Assembly (NCBI GenBank): GCA_030765055.1
Contig: CM060947.1
Location: 52,901,111-52,965,110, forward strand
Reading direction: 5' to 3'
Length of the DNA: 64,000 nt
Source: Mantis religiosa
Taxonomy: Eukaryota > Arthropoda > Insecta > Mantodea > Mantidae
The position numbers were made by a program, and so were the translations under genes. The notes below the pieces were generated by a model, which was given only the letters and a program-made list of their open reading frames with translations, was not told the DNA's origin and ran no database searches. Positions 42,999 through 55,529 of this stretch are shown in pieces; positions within the stretch are counted from its first letter, which is position 1; every line of letters begins with the position of its first letter.

Positions 42999-44431
42999 TA
43001 CGAGAGTGGCCCAGAAAGTAACCCCCGTTTGTGCGTAGCGCGAGAAGATGTAGGGGTAACGCCATCATCTGCGCATCAGCGTACGCAATGCTCAATGCTC
43101 TTCTAGTTGTCCAAAGAGAGCATCGTACTGTCGCGCGTTTGCTAGATATGGCTGAAAATACGAGCGCCATAGTAGAAAATTCCGCCAAGTGTGAGGTGCA
43201 CGGTGTTATAAGATTTATTTTGGCAAAACATCACTTAGCCGAAATTCGTCGTGAATTGTGTGAAGTATATGGTCCCAACATTATTGTCCGTCAGTGGGTA
43301 GCAGTTTTTAAAAATGGAAGAGCACATTTTTAAGAAGAAAACTACTCTTATCAAAGATGACCTGGTGAACAAAGTCGATGGAAAAATCGTGAGAACCATC
43401 GGTTCACGATAACGGAACTTTCCGATCATTGTCCAGAAATTTTTCGTAGTCTTTTGAAAGAAATAGTGACCAAATACCAAGGCTGTCTCAAGTTTTGTGC
43501 GCTTTGGGTACTACATGGCAAAGTGAGAAAGCGTATCGACAAAAATTCGCAACACAGAGATGTTTGCCTCAGCTTATCACACATACACGGTGAGTTTAGT
43601 GTATGTATAGTCTGCTCAGATGTGATCATGTCTTCTGGACATCAATGTGTCATACATCTGCAGGCGCAGGAAAACATATCACATAGACACACGCAGCTTC
43701 CAATCGCTCTATTTGTGTTTCGTAGCTTACTGTTCATAGTCTACTAATATTTCACTCCTCTAATAGACCAGATAAGAGACGATCACAGCGCTGGTCACCT
43801 GCAGGTCAATATGCCTCAACGCTCTGTCGAGTAATACCAAAACTGCTGACTGACGACCACAAAACCAAAACAGTAAGCCATGCCACAGACTTTCTCTCTT
43901 GGTATGTCACTGAAGGAGAAGCATTTTTGAACCGAATTGTTACCGGCAATAAGAATTTTGAGACACAACTGCAGTAAGTGCAATGGGGACATACCGAATC
44001 TCCAATCTCCGAGCAAGCAAAAGAAAGCCCGTCAAACTTCGTCAGAAAAGAAAGTCATGGCTACGGTTTTTTTTTTGGGATGGAACATGGCGCGAGCGAC
44101 TTCTGAAGCCTACAGTGAAATTTAAAACTGACTAAGAAGGGTAATCCAAAACAAGTATTGTAGTCTTCTGACATCTGGTGTTTCTGCATGGCAACGGTCG
44201 CCCACAAACAACTCGAAGAACAAACCAACTTTTGGCCAGTTTCAAATTTGAAGTTTTTGACCAATCCGTAGAGTCCGGACTTGACTCCAAGTGATTTTCA
44301 TCTGTTCCCATACGGTGGCTTGTGTCTCAGCGCTTTGCCAATGACAAAGAACTTCATCACTCCGTGATGGGTTACCTACATTCTCAGACGGCAGAGTTTT
44401 ATGCAGAACGTATTTTAAGGACTGTGAAAAG
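42999..44431 (+). mobile_element. Decayed mariner element, 3' end lost
   Basis: The left end reads 'tacgagagtggcccagaaag'. Plus-strand pieces: 'HHLAEIRRELCEVYGPNII' (43031-43333), 'HRFTITELSDHCPEIFRSLL' (about 43400-43460), 'FCALWVLHGKVRKR' (43490-43535), 'KKVMATVFFLGWN' (44050-44090), 'SPDLTPSDFHLFP' (about 44275-44312) and 'SFMQNVF' near the end. It has many frameshifts. The expected right TIR is replaced by the GC-rich repeat. Confidence 0.78.
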
Positions 44432-44433
44432 GT

Positions 44434-44838
44434 ATGTCCCGTAGGGGAGGGGATCCGATCCCCTCAGCTGCTGTGGTGGGAGCGCTGCGGACCCTTAGCA
44501 CTCGTGGTACCTCTGACGTTACTAGAGGAACCTCGGTCCGAACTGCCGAGCCCCTCCCGTCGGAGAGTTGTGCGGATTGGGTTGTACTCGAGGGTGCAGT
44601 GTGTTCTCGACACCCGCAGGAAATCGGGTACGTCCGACCAGGCTACGACTGCCCGGAGGGGGTAGAGCGTTGCCTCATAAGTCGCGGGTACTAGCCTCCA
44701 GAGCTAGTAGAAGATGTGCTAGATCACCAGGCAGCCCCACCGAGGTCATATTGGTAGTCTTCCCTGCGGGGTTTATGCGCGTAAGTGGCATATCCACTTC
44801 CATCCTGTCTTGACGTTGTCGATAGGGGGGGGTGCTTT
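44434..44838 (-). repeat. GC-rich dispersed repeat, copy 4 (reverse)
   Basis: Complement of copies 1 and 3: 'gtcccgtaggggaggggatc', 'agcactcgtggtacctctga', 'ggattgggttg', 'cgcgtaagtggcatatccac', ending in a G run (44825-44831). Homology to the copy at 55.5 kb may extend to about 44875 ('gccctatggaaagaccc'). Confidence 0.8.
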
Positions 44839-44879
44839 TTATGAAATCAGCTACTGCCCTATGGAAAGACCCCCAGAGT

Positions 44880-46505
44880 TATCCATTGCCCTCGGGTAGG
44901 AGGAGGCCAGCGTCTTCGGACTTTTGGGTAGATCCTCTGCGCATAACTGTTCAAAGGTATGACAGTGCTTGAATTTGTTCGGAGAATATGTGGAGAAATA
45001 GGAAAAATGCCGTATTTTTCAGATATAGTGATAAAACTTTTATATTTCAACTGGCTTAATTTTATTTCCAAACGAAGGCTACTTTCTGAACCAACCTCGT
45101 ATTTTCATAAGAAATATAAAGTATATCTTCAAGTTTCTGAAGCATCCTCTAAAGTGCTCTTTATTTTTAATGACTTTTATATAAGTGTAAGAAATAGACA
45201 AAATATTACTCTACAAAAGCAGTGCATTTTACGTCTATACCACATAGGATGACAATATGACTACTTTTCACCCAAATATTGGCTAGCTTTCAATTCTGAA
45301 TTACTTTAGTTGAAAGCCACCCAGTGCCCTCTAGTGGTGGAAGCAGGAGCGACAAATAAAGTATTTTGTCAAAATTATCAAATATTCACAATGCTTTTAA
45401 TTTAGTTAAAATCAATCATATATCAAACCTTTTAACCGAAATTAAAGTTGATATAAAGATTACATTTACTTTAAAATACGTATACTGGAGATTTTAAAGG
45501 TATTGCATTTCGAACACATAAGAGTGGAAAAGGTAGAAAACCTTCCTGTAAGGTCTCTGGTTTGTTTGCGCCAACAGGTGGAGGTTGAGAGATTACAACG
45601 TGTCAACATTTAAAATGAGAATATTAAACCGCCTATTTTACCTAAGCCCCCAAGTGGGGCATCCTCGGGAGGAAGGAGGAGGCGAGAAACAGAGGGCGGC
45701 CTTCCCAAGGAGCCACGACAAAGCAGAGGGCAGGGTCCATACAATTGTCCAGTTGGAAACTTCCTGGCAAGCAACCAGCATCTCACCCACCGTGGTCCTG
45801 AAACGGACCTCCAGGTGGCCCGTTTGAACCGGACACCGTCCCACTGGAGGAAGTATATACTAGGAGAATATCATCCTGCTATGCAGCGCCGAGACACCTG
45901 CCGACACTTTTACCCTGAAAGAGACCATCAGATGTGAGATGAAACTGAAGGACAGGGAATTCGGGAGATGTAGTTTACCTACCCATAATTCATCAAATGA
46001 CCTGGGGAAACCATCAAAAAGCCCATGGGATAGGTAGGTTAGCCACGGGGATTAAAGCAGGGTCTCCCGAATTCGGGTCACACACGAAGCCGCCGGACCC
46101 ATTCCGCTCAGTAAATATTCATAACACTTTTAATTTACTTAAATTCAGACACGTATTATACACTTAAACCATAATTGAGGTTTGTGGCGGTTATTTTATA
46201 TTTTTTAAATATTTAAGAATTTCATATGAATTGTTCTTTAAAAAATAATTTGTACAGAATAGGAAATTGGGTAGGCCATGGAATGATACAGCTTACATAA
46301 TAGTATTGCTTCTGGTAATCACAATAATGTAATTACTTAATGTGGTGACGTGGACCAATAGAATAGAAGTAATTTAGTTGTTCTAGAAACATCGTGCGCA
46401 GAGAATCCAGAATATTAAGATAGCTCGGCGTCATTCTGAAAAGGAACGTCTTCCTAGTAATACGTGTTTTTTTATGTCTCTGTGCAAGTTTGCAGAAACT
46501 TAAAG
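44880..46505. other. No recognisable gene; some GC-rich sequence of unknown origin
   Basis: 45630-46100 is richer in GC than its surroundings and may be part of a repeat, but I cannot assign it to a family. The frames here (44959-45252, 45585-45827) show no domain. Confidence 0.4.
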
Positions 46506-46512
46506 CTCAACC

Positions 46513-46808
46513 ATGCAACAACAGCCCGTCTCGGTAGCGTGGTGGTAGCATGTCTGCCTCACGTTCAAGAGGTCCCGAGTTCGAATCTCGGTTAGGGCGA
46601 GTTACCTGGATAAGGCTCTTTCCGGGGTTTTCACTTATCCTGTTAGACGAATGTTGGGTAACTCTAAGCTCCATGGACCCTAGACTCATTTGAGCATCAT
46701 TTCACCAATCGTCCGATATGACTTAATGTTGGAGAACGTAAATTTAAAAAAAAGAAGGAAAGAAAGAAGAAAAGAAAGAAGGAAAGAAGGAAAGAAAAGA
46801 TGCAACAA
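46513..46808 (+). repeat. SINE family A with TSD
   Basis: TSD 'atgcaacaa' at 46513-46521 and 46800-46808. Full head ('cccgtctcggtagcgtggtg'), core and tail are present, followed by an A/G-rich (GAAA/GGAA)n tail. Confidence 0.92.
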
Positions 46809-46925
46809 GTCATTTTGTGAATGGACAGCATCTAGAGCATTTAAAATTGTAACAGAATCTATTAATAGTTTGGTAGAATAAATCCCACCATATTTAAAGG
46901 AGAAGTATTGTTTATTTTCCAATAA
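46800..46925 (-). repeat. Dispersed coding-like repeat, copy 1
   Basis: The complement reads 'ENKQYFSFKYGGIYSTKLLI', then 'ILNALDAVHSQ'. It matches the plus-strand segment at 59084-59200 ('ENKQKFSSFKYCGVYFTKQVV', in part). The parent element is unknown. The SINE above is inserted at its edge. Confidence 0.5.
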
Positions 46926-47724
46926 TTGTAGCCTATTCCGATAAAAGAGGTTAGACTCATTGCTCCAGAGCGCCGAGACATCTACAAGAATTCTACCAGA
47001 TTGTCACCAAAGATGAGAGTAATTATCTATCATCATGCCTTTGGAAAATTATACTATTGCAGGTTTGAAACAAGGATTTCATTTATCTTAAAATATTTAT
47101 GCTATTTTGAAACAAAAATTGCATCCTTAACACTTGAAAGTGACAAAATAGATCATCTTCCACATACTATGGCTCTGATTTATTTGCATTTGAGAGGTTA
47201 CGAACTGCCAACATTAAACGAGAAACACCCAGTAAAACCACATGCGTAATCCATTGTCCTGAACCTCAGATGTTTTTATAAATGAGAACAGAAGCAGTGC
47301 GGAATGACAAAAGAGCGTAGCCATAGGATCAGTGAAGCTAAATCTCAATGATCAAGGATTGCGTATGTTCATACCTTTGGTTTTGAAACCGGTTTTCTGC
47401 ATGCGCTTTGGTAACAGAATGGCAGTCCTTTGTTCACATTCCTCTAATAGAAACTCCGTTAATAAGGTCGAGAGAATGGGTTGGAGGTTTTGTAACATGT
47501 TCTACTAAAACTCTAATTTAGATGTATTCAATGTCTGATATCGAGAATACATGATAAATACACAACTATAAAAGCACGTTCAGAAAAATGTATGTGTGTA
47601 TGCACACGCACGTACCTCTCTATACCTGTTTGTGAAGAGCTTAAATGAAAAAAAGAAAACTCAATATCAGGTATGGTATTCACGCGATAATAAGTTAGGA
47701 AAAACATCCCTGACTTTAAAATAC

Positions 47725-48030
47725 TCTTCTACCAGGGTCGGCTGATAATCCCCGGCCTTCACAATAAAATGAAACATTAAAAGATTTTTTAAAATTTATT
47801 TCTCAACATAATCTCCAGAAAGATTAATACATTTGTCATATTGGTATTTGAATTTAATTATAGGTACATCTCTGCAGTGCGATTTATCATGGTCCTCAAA
47901 ACATCCGTTTACCGCGTCACTGACACCCCCGTTGCTGTGAAATCTTCGTCCTCCAAAGACATTTTTTGATATTCGGGAGAGTCACTGATAGTCACTGATA
48001 GTGATAGTCACTGGCTGCTAAATATGGCGT
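47725..48030 (-). pseudogene. Mariner-like 3' fragment
   Basis: The complement of 47930-47965 reads 'LEDEDFTATG', resembling the mariner motif before the C-terminal end ('TLEDEDFTATRRSLLR' in the copy near 38.06 kb, in part), and 'ctccagaaagattaatacat' follows. It is short and degraded. A (agtcactgat)n duplication is at 47981-48003. Confidence 0.4.
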
Positions 48031-48118
48031 TGGGGTAGATGTTTAAGCAATTCGATGCAATATAAGGGCACTAGTAGGTTATTTTTACCCAGACAAGGCT
48101 AATTTTTACCAATTTTGA

Positions 48119-49252
48119 ATATTGTAGCTTTGTGGGTTAGAGAAATTAAAAGTCCAATTACACCAACTCAAAATGTTCTTTATTTCCACCGAATTACAGT
48201 TGAAACACAAATAGCCAATGACACAGAATTACGTAGCTCACACAATTACAATTCACCAGTTCGGCTGTCACAGGTCCACTCCGCACTCATAATTACGCAC
48301 AACTCCTCCGATACACGTACACAGTCTTCCGGTCCGTTCTCTCACTGGGCGCTCCTCACGGCTGCTCGCCAAGAACTGAACTGACCAAGCCAAGAGCCAA
48401 GAGCGAGAACAAGTCGTCCGGGTGCTCCCGGACGGTGGGTAGATCGCCACGGTACCTATCCGCTGTGCGGATTTACCCGTGCGGTCTTAAACAGTTTGTC
48501 ATTTCTCCAAAGCTTGGATGTCGTTGTTGACTGAAGGACCTGATACGACCTCTGCTAATGCTCCTGGTGGCGGGGGTAGCTTCCAAGGATGCCAGTGCCC
48601 TGAACCGCCACGCTATTGGCGGCCTGCGTTGCAGGTTCCGTCCAGCGTGATGGGGCCAGGAGCGAGAGGTCGGGTTAGTTGGGGATCGTTAGGTTATGGT
48701 GTTCATCGGGGTCACACCGGGGCAGACCCGGCTGCCGGGGTTCAGCCGGCGGGCCAGGTCCAGCCCCAGTGTGGCCGGGACAGAGTGTTGAGTTGAGGGG
48801 ATGAGAGGCTGGTCTCACCACCCAAGGGCGTCCTTGGGGAGGCGGTAGCTCTTTCTCCTCCTGGGTAAACGGTGGTCATACTGCCCTAGTGTGTTCACTA
48901 GGTGGTTGGGATGGAACGTAATCCTGGCATACAATGTGCGCGAGCGTTCGCGCACAACATCCTCAATGTAAGGTATGTCAGAATGGGTGTGGAGAATCTA
49001 TGAGGTCACCAACTACAGGCCTTATATAGGGAAGATTGCCGTTTCTGGAAAGTTCGCGGCGCGCCCAATTATCCCGAGGTTTCGAGACGTCTGGTGGGAG
49101 GGGAAACAGACGGCACAGGGCTTGCGCCGCTCTCCTAATCATCCTTTCAGTTAGTGACACGAGACAAATGGGTAGGCGTGGTCTGAATACTTCCCGTCTT
49201 GCTCTACTGCCGGCCGGTTCTATAGGGAGTTCCGGTGTTCGGGTGACAATAT
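48119..49252 (-). mobile_element. Solo LTR 1 with 4-bp TSD ATAT
   Basis: LTR body 48123-49248, TGTAGCTTTGTGGG...GGGTGACA, flanked by ATAT at 48119-48122 and 49249-49252. It shares its first roughly 60 bp with the LTRs at 59.26 and 61.64 kb, including 'attaaaagtcc' and a minus-strand AATAAA in 'gttctttatttcc'. It therefore reads on the minus strand (TGTCACC... to ...ACA). There is no internal retrotransposon and no coding ORF. It is 1126 bp, much longer than the other two, and GC-rich in the middle. Confidence 0.8.
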
Positions 49253-50034
49253 ATAGCAAATTAAAGATTATCAGAAATTGAAATTCGGTACGATTACTGT
49301 ATAAGTATGTGTCCATTTAAATACTGTATAATATTTAAATTACGTTCACATAGGTACATGCAAAAGGGGTATGAATCATACCGTGTGTCCTGAAAAAAAT
49401 ATTGCACGCTATATTTCAGGTGCACTTTACTTGTAGGAATTTAAAGCTATATGCACCAAGTTTTATCCTAAATAACCTAAGATACAGTTTTATAATATCG
49501 GCTAAATAAAAATCACATATACTTTATACTATGCACATGAAAGAATTCGTTAAATACATAAATCATTGTGTATTTCTTCAAACCACCCACGCGTACCCTG
49601 AAGGTGATTCTTATAAGCTCTACCGAGTGAGCCTGTGAATAAAACAGATAAAGTTAAGAACTTCAAGGTTCTTCTTGACGAGAGGAACGCATCAACTTTC
49701 ATAAAAGTCTATGTGTGAATTTCAGCACCAAACAATTTTACTTCAACATGAAACTGGCAATAATGTACGATAAGAAACAGTCATTTATAACTTAGATACG
49801 TTCGACGAGTAAGCAACTAAAACACTGCACTACAGATAGATTTTCGTTTTTGTTGTTGTAAATTCTGTTCATGGTTTTTGTTCCATTTATACCCCGCCTT
49901 TAACTACTATGGTCATATCGGCGGCCGTACTCCTTTCGAACATACCGAAGGTGTTAACTCGTTATCTTTAGTTATTAATCATTAGATCACGCGCACATTC
50001 ACACTCTCATTCATACTTCCAGACTCTGGGGAAG

Positions 50035-50116
50035 ATGGGGTATTATCTTGGACGGAGAAAAATCCCCACCCCCACTGCCGGGAATCGAACCTGGGACCCC
50101 TAGCACTGCAGGCATG
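50035..50116 (-). repeat. tRNA-like SINE fragment of another family
   Basis: The complement contains the B box 'ggttcgattcccggca' preceded by 'tgcctgcagtgctaggggtc'. No body is recognisable. It is a SINE head relic, not a functional tRNA. Confidence 0.5.
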
Positions 50117-51888
50117 TTCATGAATTTGTTTCAGTTTCTAAGGCACTTTTTTATAATTGTAAGATCCTACTTCTTTTTTTGGTCTTTCCAAGCAAACATA
50201 AAGAAATGTCAAAGCCTATACAAAACAACCAGCTTTCAAAACTTCTGACTGTCGTTTAAGGTTATTTTATTTCCCTGTCCTGATTCTAGTTACAAGAAAA
50301 TTTCAATAAAACAGTATCTACGAACGTTTATCTTTTCCAACATGAGACAATTGGTAGCATAAACGATTCTTATTTTGATTATACAAGTGCGAGTGGAAAA
50401 CGACACGTGAGCCCAAATTTTTGGATCCTTTTGCTGTAAATAATGTGAGACTTTTAAACGCTGTGTGCATGACATTTTAACCACAGGCTTTTTATATTTA
50501 AATCTCCTGAAAGGGAAAACCACAGCTGGATATTCCGCGCTTAAATGTTTTTTATTAATTAACAAAAACCGATATTTGCATCACAAGTGTGGTATACAAT
50601 TATCGTGTTACGATTTTGTAGTAGCTCCATCCAAGATGTGTTTCAGAAATGATGGTTAATAATAACGAATAGCTTACGTGGAATATGCACCGTCCATATT
50701 TGCTCTAAACCAGCCATATATTCAAATAAAACCGACAGCATTAAGCTACAAAGAGCATTTACAGCGTTACCTGTTTTCAGTTAATTCCGCCAGGTAATAA
50801 TGTCGGCAGTTTATCGGCTAACACTGCCAGGGTTTTAATGTTTGTTAACATTATGCTAGAATTTAATTTTAAACACTAGTGTAACAGATGTATTTCATTT
50901 AATCCAAATCTGGTAATCCATTTAGTGTTGTAATGAAAAACAACAATTTAATTATCGCGGGCAAATAATTCAATTAGCGATTGTAAAAAAGTTTCGTTGG
51001 CCGTCAGAATGCCAACAAGATGACATCATAGTATTATTGGTGACGCAGGCTGGCAAACCGCATTACGCAATAGAAATATTGTTAATGATTCAAGAGACTG
51101 ATACACATGAATGCCGTCACTTACTGTTATTTTCCTCATTTCATTATGCTTATTTCTTAAAATAAGCAACGTTTGAAGCTGTTGTATATGTATTCATGTA
51201 TTCAGTGTATATTTCTTACATTATTAGTGACTACAGGAAGGATTATATTCCATTCTGCATTTTTTAAACCCATGAATAAAACAAAGCAATTATAGTAAAA
51301 TATCCTATAACAACATGAAGTACATAGAAATATAGAGCTTTTAAATTTATGGAGCAAAATGGTAACACATTTTCCTAACAATTTGTTCCTCAGAGAAAAT
51401 TGCGCTGGTTCCAGGGATACATTAAAATGTGTGGTGTGTCGCCCCGTCTTGCTGGAGGAAGTAGTACTGTTTTTAATAATAACAAAGTTGTACCCAAAAT
51501 GTGTTAAAATTATTCATATGGTCAACTGAGTTGAGGGTAGTGTCAAATAATATTGATCGATTGAAGCGAAACACAGGCATTACGTCAGTGAAAGGGTTTC
51601 TATTATTAATTGCCTCGTTTTATACGAATAATATGGCCGAAAACCATCACATATGATGTATTGGAAGGTTTGTAACAGGTAACTGATGTTATTAAGATAC
51701 CAAATCCAATGATCTACACGTTTCTAGTTGTCATCTTACCATAATTGTAGTATAGTCTTCACATTTTAGTACTGTAGCTCGATTTAATTTTAACAGAAAT
51801 TTTGGTAATACACACGGAAATATCCCACATGAGTTTCAATTGGGGACAGTCCATGTATATGTGTGCCATTCTCTATATGAATGTGTGA

Positions 51889-51890
<2 letters not shown>
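50117..51890. other. No recognisable gene
   Basis: AT-rich; short frames without known domains. Confidence 0.5.
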
Positions 51891-51975
<85 letters not shown>

Positions 51976-51978
51976 TGT
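51891..51978. repeat. (GT)n microsatellite
   Basis: About 40 GT units with one interruption near the end. Confidence 0.95.
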
Positions 51979-52744
51979 GTGGTGTCAGCTCGCGCGAGCC
52001 TAATTCTGTGTATTTTTATCTGAAGAACTAAAAAAAATGTCGATTGTTAGAAAAAAATTGTATAGTTTGGAATATATAAACTTGAACCACTTCAATTGGC
52101 TATAATTTCCCTTCGAAAGCTCGTAGAATGTACTCTGTGACTCTGGGAGAATTCAAAACACTGAAAATTGTTAACATTTCTTTAATACGACTGTAGATAC
52201 TGAGGTTTATATAGGTATCTTCAAGACATTTGTGGAACAACTGGATGATATCTAATTGAGAACAGGTTATTTCCAGCAAGATGAAGCAACGTGCCATGCA
52301 TGTAATGACACCATGGAACTTGTAACCAGTTTCTTTAATAATGGAATAATCTCAAAAGGCCTGTGGCTCACCAGATCCCCTGATCTGAACTCACCGGCCT
52401 ATTGAAATGGTTCAGGTTTATATGGATCGCACTATAAGTTGAACATTTTCCAAAAGATTTCAATCTTCAAACCAACCTTTACCTGAGACACACAGATGCG
52501 CATACAAACATAAAAGTTTCATTATGTTTTGTTTTCTCAAAAGTGACCATCCTGGTTTTGTTTAAAAAGCACTGTTTATAAATAGTAAATACGTGAGATT
52601 CCTCTTCATGCTGAATGATTTTGTGCATTTTTCTTCAGCTGTAAGGAGTAGAAGTCAGACCAAAATTTATTACATAAAATGTAGCTCTCATTTCAAACAT
52701 AAAATAAGAATCTATAGAACTGATATGACACGTTTGTAGCCAGG

Positions 52745-52986
52745 TCAGCCCATCACGGTGCCGTAGATGGTAGCGTATCTGACTCACGTTCATCAAGAGG
52801 TCCCGAATTTGAATCTCGGTCAGGGTGAGTTATCTGGATAAGGCTTTACCCGTGTTTTCCCTTGTCCTGAACGATGAATTTCGGGTAACTCTAAGCTCTA
52901 TGAACTCGGACTAAATTTCAAAATCATTTCACCCATTTCATTTATCGTCCGATAAGTATTAACATTTCAGGACGTAGATTAAAAAG
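52745..52986 (+). repeat. SINE family A, diverged copy
   Basis: Head 'cccatcacggtgccgtagat', core 'ctcggtcagggtgagttatc', tail 'cgtccgataagtattaacat' and an A-rich end. Many substitutions; no clear TSD. Confidence 0.82.
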
Positions 52987-53714
52987 TTCATGAGCCACTA
53001 TTGGCATTTTTTCACTCTGAAACAAATTATATGAAAAGGAAGATAAAATTCAGAGACGCACTTACTATTTATGGACTATTTTAAGGCTTTTGACGATATA
53101 CGAGTATCACGAACGATACTGTGCGAGATTTTAATAAATAGAGGCATAAGACTGCAATTGAAGTTATAAAAGGTACGTATACTGATAGAAAATAAAAATA
53201 AATAAAAGAGAATCAGTGAGAGTTAATAGTAGTGTTAGACAAGTGGTCCTTTATGAATATCACTTTTTAGTTTTATATTGTTGAAATAGTAAGAATATGG
53301 TCAAGTTAAGTTAATGAAGAGATTAATGTTTCAGGGGTAAAACTGAAAACTATATTATATGAAGATGAAGGTGACATGCAGAAAGTGATACATTGTTTAA
53401 ATATTGAATATGGAATGAAAGTATCAACAAATAATTCCTAAACTATGGTCTTCAGAGGAATGAACCCAGTTAGATAAAAGTAGTATTAGACAATGTAATA
53501 ATAGATTAGATATCACACTTCAAACATTGAGTATGTAATGTCTCGTACAGGAGAAAAACTGATGTATTAGGTGGTCTCAAATTTTAAATTTTGTTGTTTT
53601 GGAAAAATTGTTGGATTTCTTTTGTTTGGCAATGATATTTACAGGATGCCATGGCTAGTGCTGCATAAATTGCGAGCATGTATCAGTCTTCAGTTGTTAA
53701 TAAACAATCACAAA

Positions 53715-54716
53715 ATGGAGAGCACAAAGTTTGAACTTAGAGTCCTTCTAAAACACTCCTGCTAAGATTATAAAGCCGCTGCCGCAGTTCGAAGAATGCG
53801 TGAAGTGGGAGAAGGTGTCTGTCGTTAGCGAGCGTGTGGCACAGCGATGGTTCCAACTTTTTAACAATGGAGACGAAAATACTAAAGATTTACCACGTTC
53901 TGGAAGACCTAAAGTATGGATCATTGAGGATACACGCCAAGTTTTGCGAGAAAATGTGCAGAAAAGACCCGTAGGCTTTCGGAATAACATGTCGCATCAA
54001 AAGATACCATACATCACCACATCAAGATACTTAAGAATCCTATAGAAGTTGTAGATTCTGTACCTCATGAACTGACACCTCAACAGGCTGAACGTAGAGT
54101 GGATATCTGTCGTCAGCTTATCCGTATTCCCATGTATGATACATTTGTCAGAATAATTGTAAATTGTGATGAAAATGGGTGTATTATCTAAACTCTGAGG
54201 CCTTGAAACAGTGGCTTGATCGCCGCCAACCTGCCAAAGTCATCGTTAAAAGAAATCATTTCGGTACCAAAGTGATGTTGTGTGTCTAGTGGAATTTCGA
54301 AGGTGTGATGCACTGGGAGATTGTTCCAAATGGGCGACCGATTCATGCGGATGTTCATTCTTAACAAATGGAACGAGTTTATGAAATTTTGAGACTGAGA
54401 TACCCGGATTTAGTTAACCGAAATAGAGTTCTATTGCAACAGGACAATGCAAGACCCCATACTGCACGGACAACCGTGTAGAAAAATTCAAGAATGGGGT
54501 GGTAACAAACTGCTACAGCTCACAACAATACATCCTGATCTAGCATTATCGGATTTTAATCTTTTTCGACCCATGTCCATTTTCTATTTGGAAAAGAACA
54601 GTGAAAGTGGGTGTCACCGAATTCTTAACATCACAAAATCAGAGACTGGTACTATCGTGGGAACGATCTCAAGACCATAGAATCGTCTATGTTTGAAAAT
54701 TAGTTAATTGCTTCTC
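53715..54716 (+). pseudogene. Mariner-type transposase, frameshifted
   Basis: It starts at 'MESTKFELRVLLKHSC' (53715) and continues with 'VVSERVAQRWFQLFNNGDEN' (53800-54045), 'HELTPQQAERRVDICRQL' (about 54065-54120), 'VNCDENG' (first Asp), 'KVIVKRNHFGTKVML', 'LLQQDNARPHTART' (second Asp, about 54430-54475) and 'DLALSDFNLF' (third Asp, about 54540-54565). Stops after the first Asp and near 54300 and a frameshift disable it. Element ends were not identified. Confidence 0.8.
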
Positions 54717-55402
54717 AGAACACATTTCAAATAATTGATTTTCTAAAAAATCGACAGTATCCATAATAAAGAAAATAAATAGATTTAACTATATAACAGG
54801 TACATTAAAAAGAACATTAAAAATAAATACCATAAAGGCTCCATAGTGAAATTATAAAATAAATGGTAGTACCAACTCTGATATTCAAATAAGATGGACA
54901 TTAACAAAAGGAAATATTACTGGAACACAGATATCAGAGATGAAATTGTAAGAGCAATAGCTGGGTACATTAAAGAGACAAAAGAAAACGGGTCAATACA
55001 TTAGTAAAGAATTATAAGCAGAAAACATAAAGCATATTATTGCTAACAAAAGAAATCGATGGGAAAAGCATGTTGAGAGAATGAATAGTAGCACAAAACA
55101 TAAAATAGCAATATACAATGAACCCAAATGTACAAGAAACCAGGGAAGGCGAAGATGGGTAGACCAAATTACAGTCGGAACGGATTGAAAAGTCAAAAGC
55201 CGTGAAGTAGAAGGAGAAGAAGCAGAAATTAGAAAGCTGTCAATTGTATAGTGTTATATGCAATTATCGCGGTGAACAGTACAGAATAACGTGTGTTTAT
55301 TATGTTTAGTATATTATACGGAAATTTCCTGACGTCACCGTGCATAGTAAATATACAATGCAGAGCTTTTTCGACTCACTGACTCTGTGTTATATATATA
55401 AC

Positions 55403-55448
55403 ACCCTCGCCTTTATGTGTGTATATATACACACATAAAGGCGAGGGT
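55403..55448. repeat. 46-bp perfect palindrome
   Basis: accctcgcctttatgtgtg at the left is mirrored exactly by its complement, centred on TATA/TATA at 55425-55426, without a spacer. It directly precedes the GC-rich repeat copy at 55.5 kb. Confidence 0.95.
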
Positions 55449-55529
55449 ATGTACATGGACAGCCTCACAAAGTGAAGACCGACCCCCTGTCAAAACCAGG
55501 GAGTTATCGAGTTGTCCCCAAAGGGCGCC

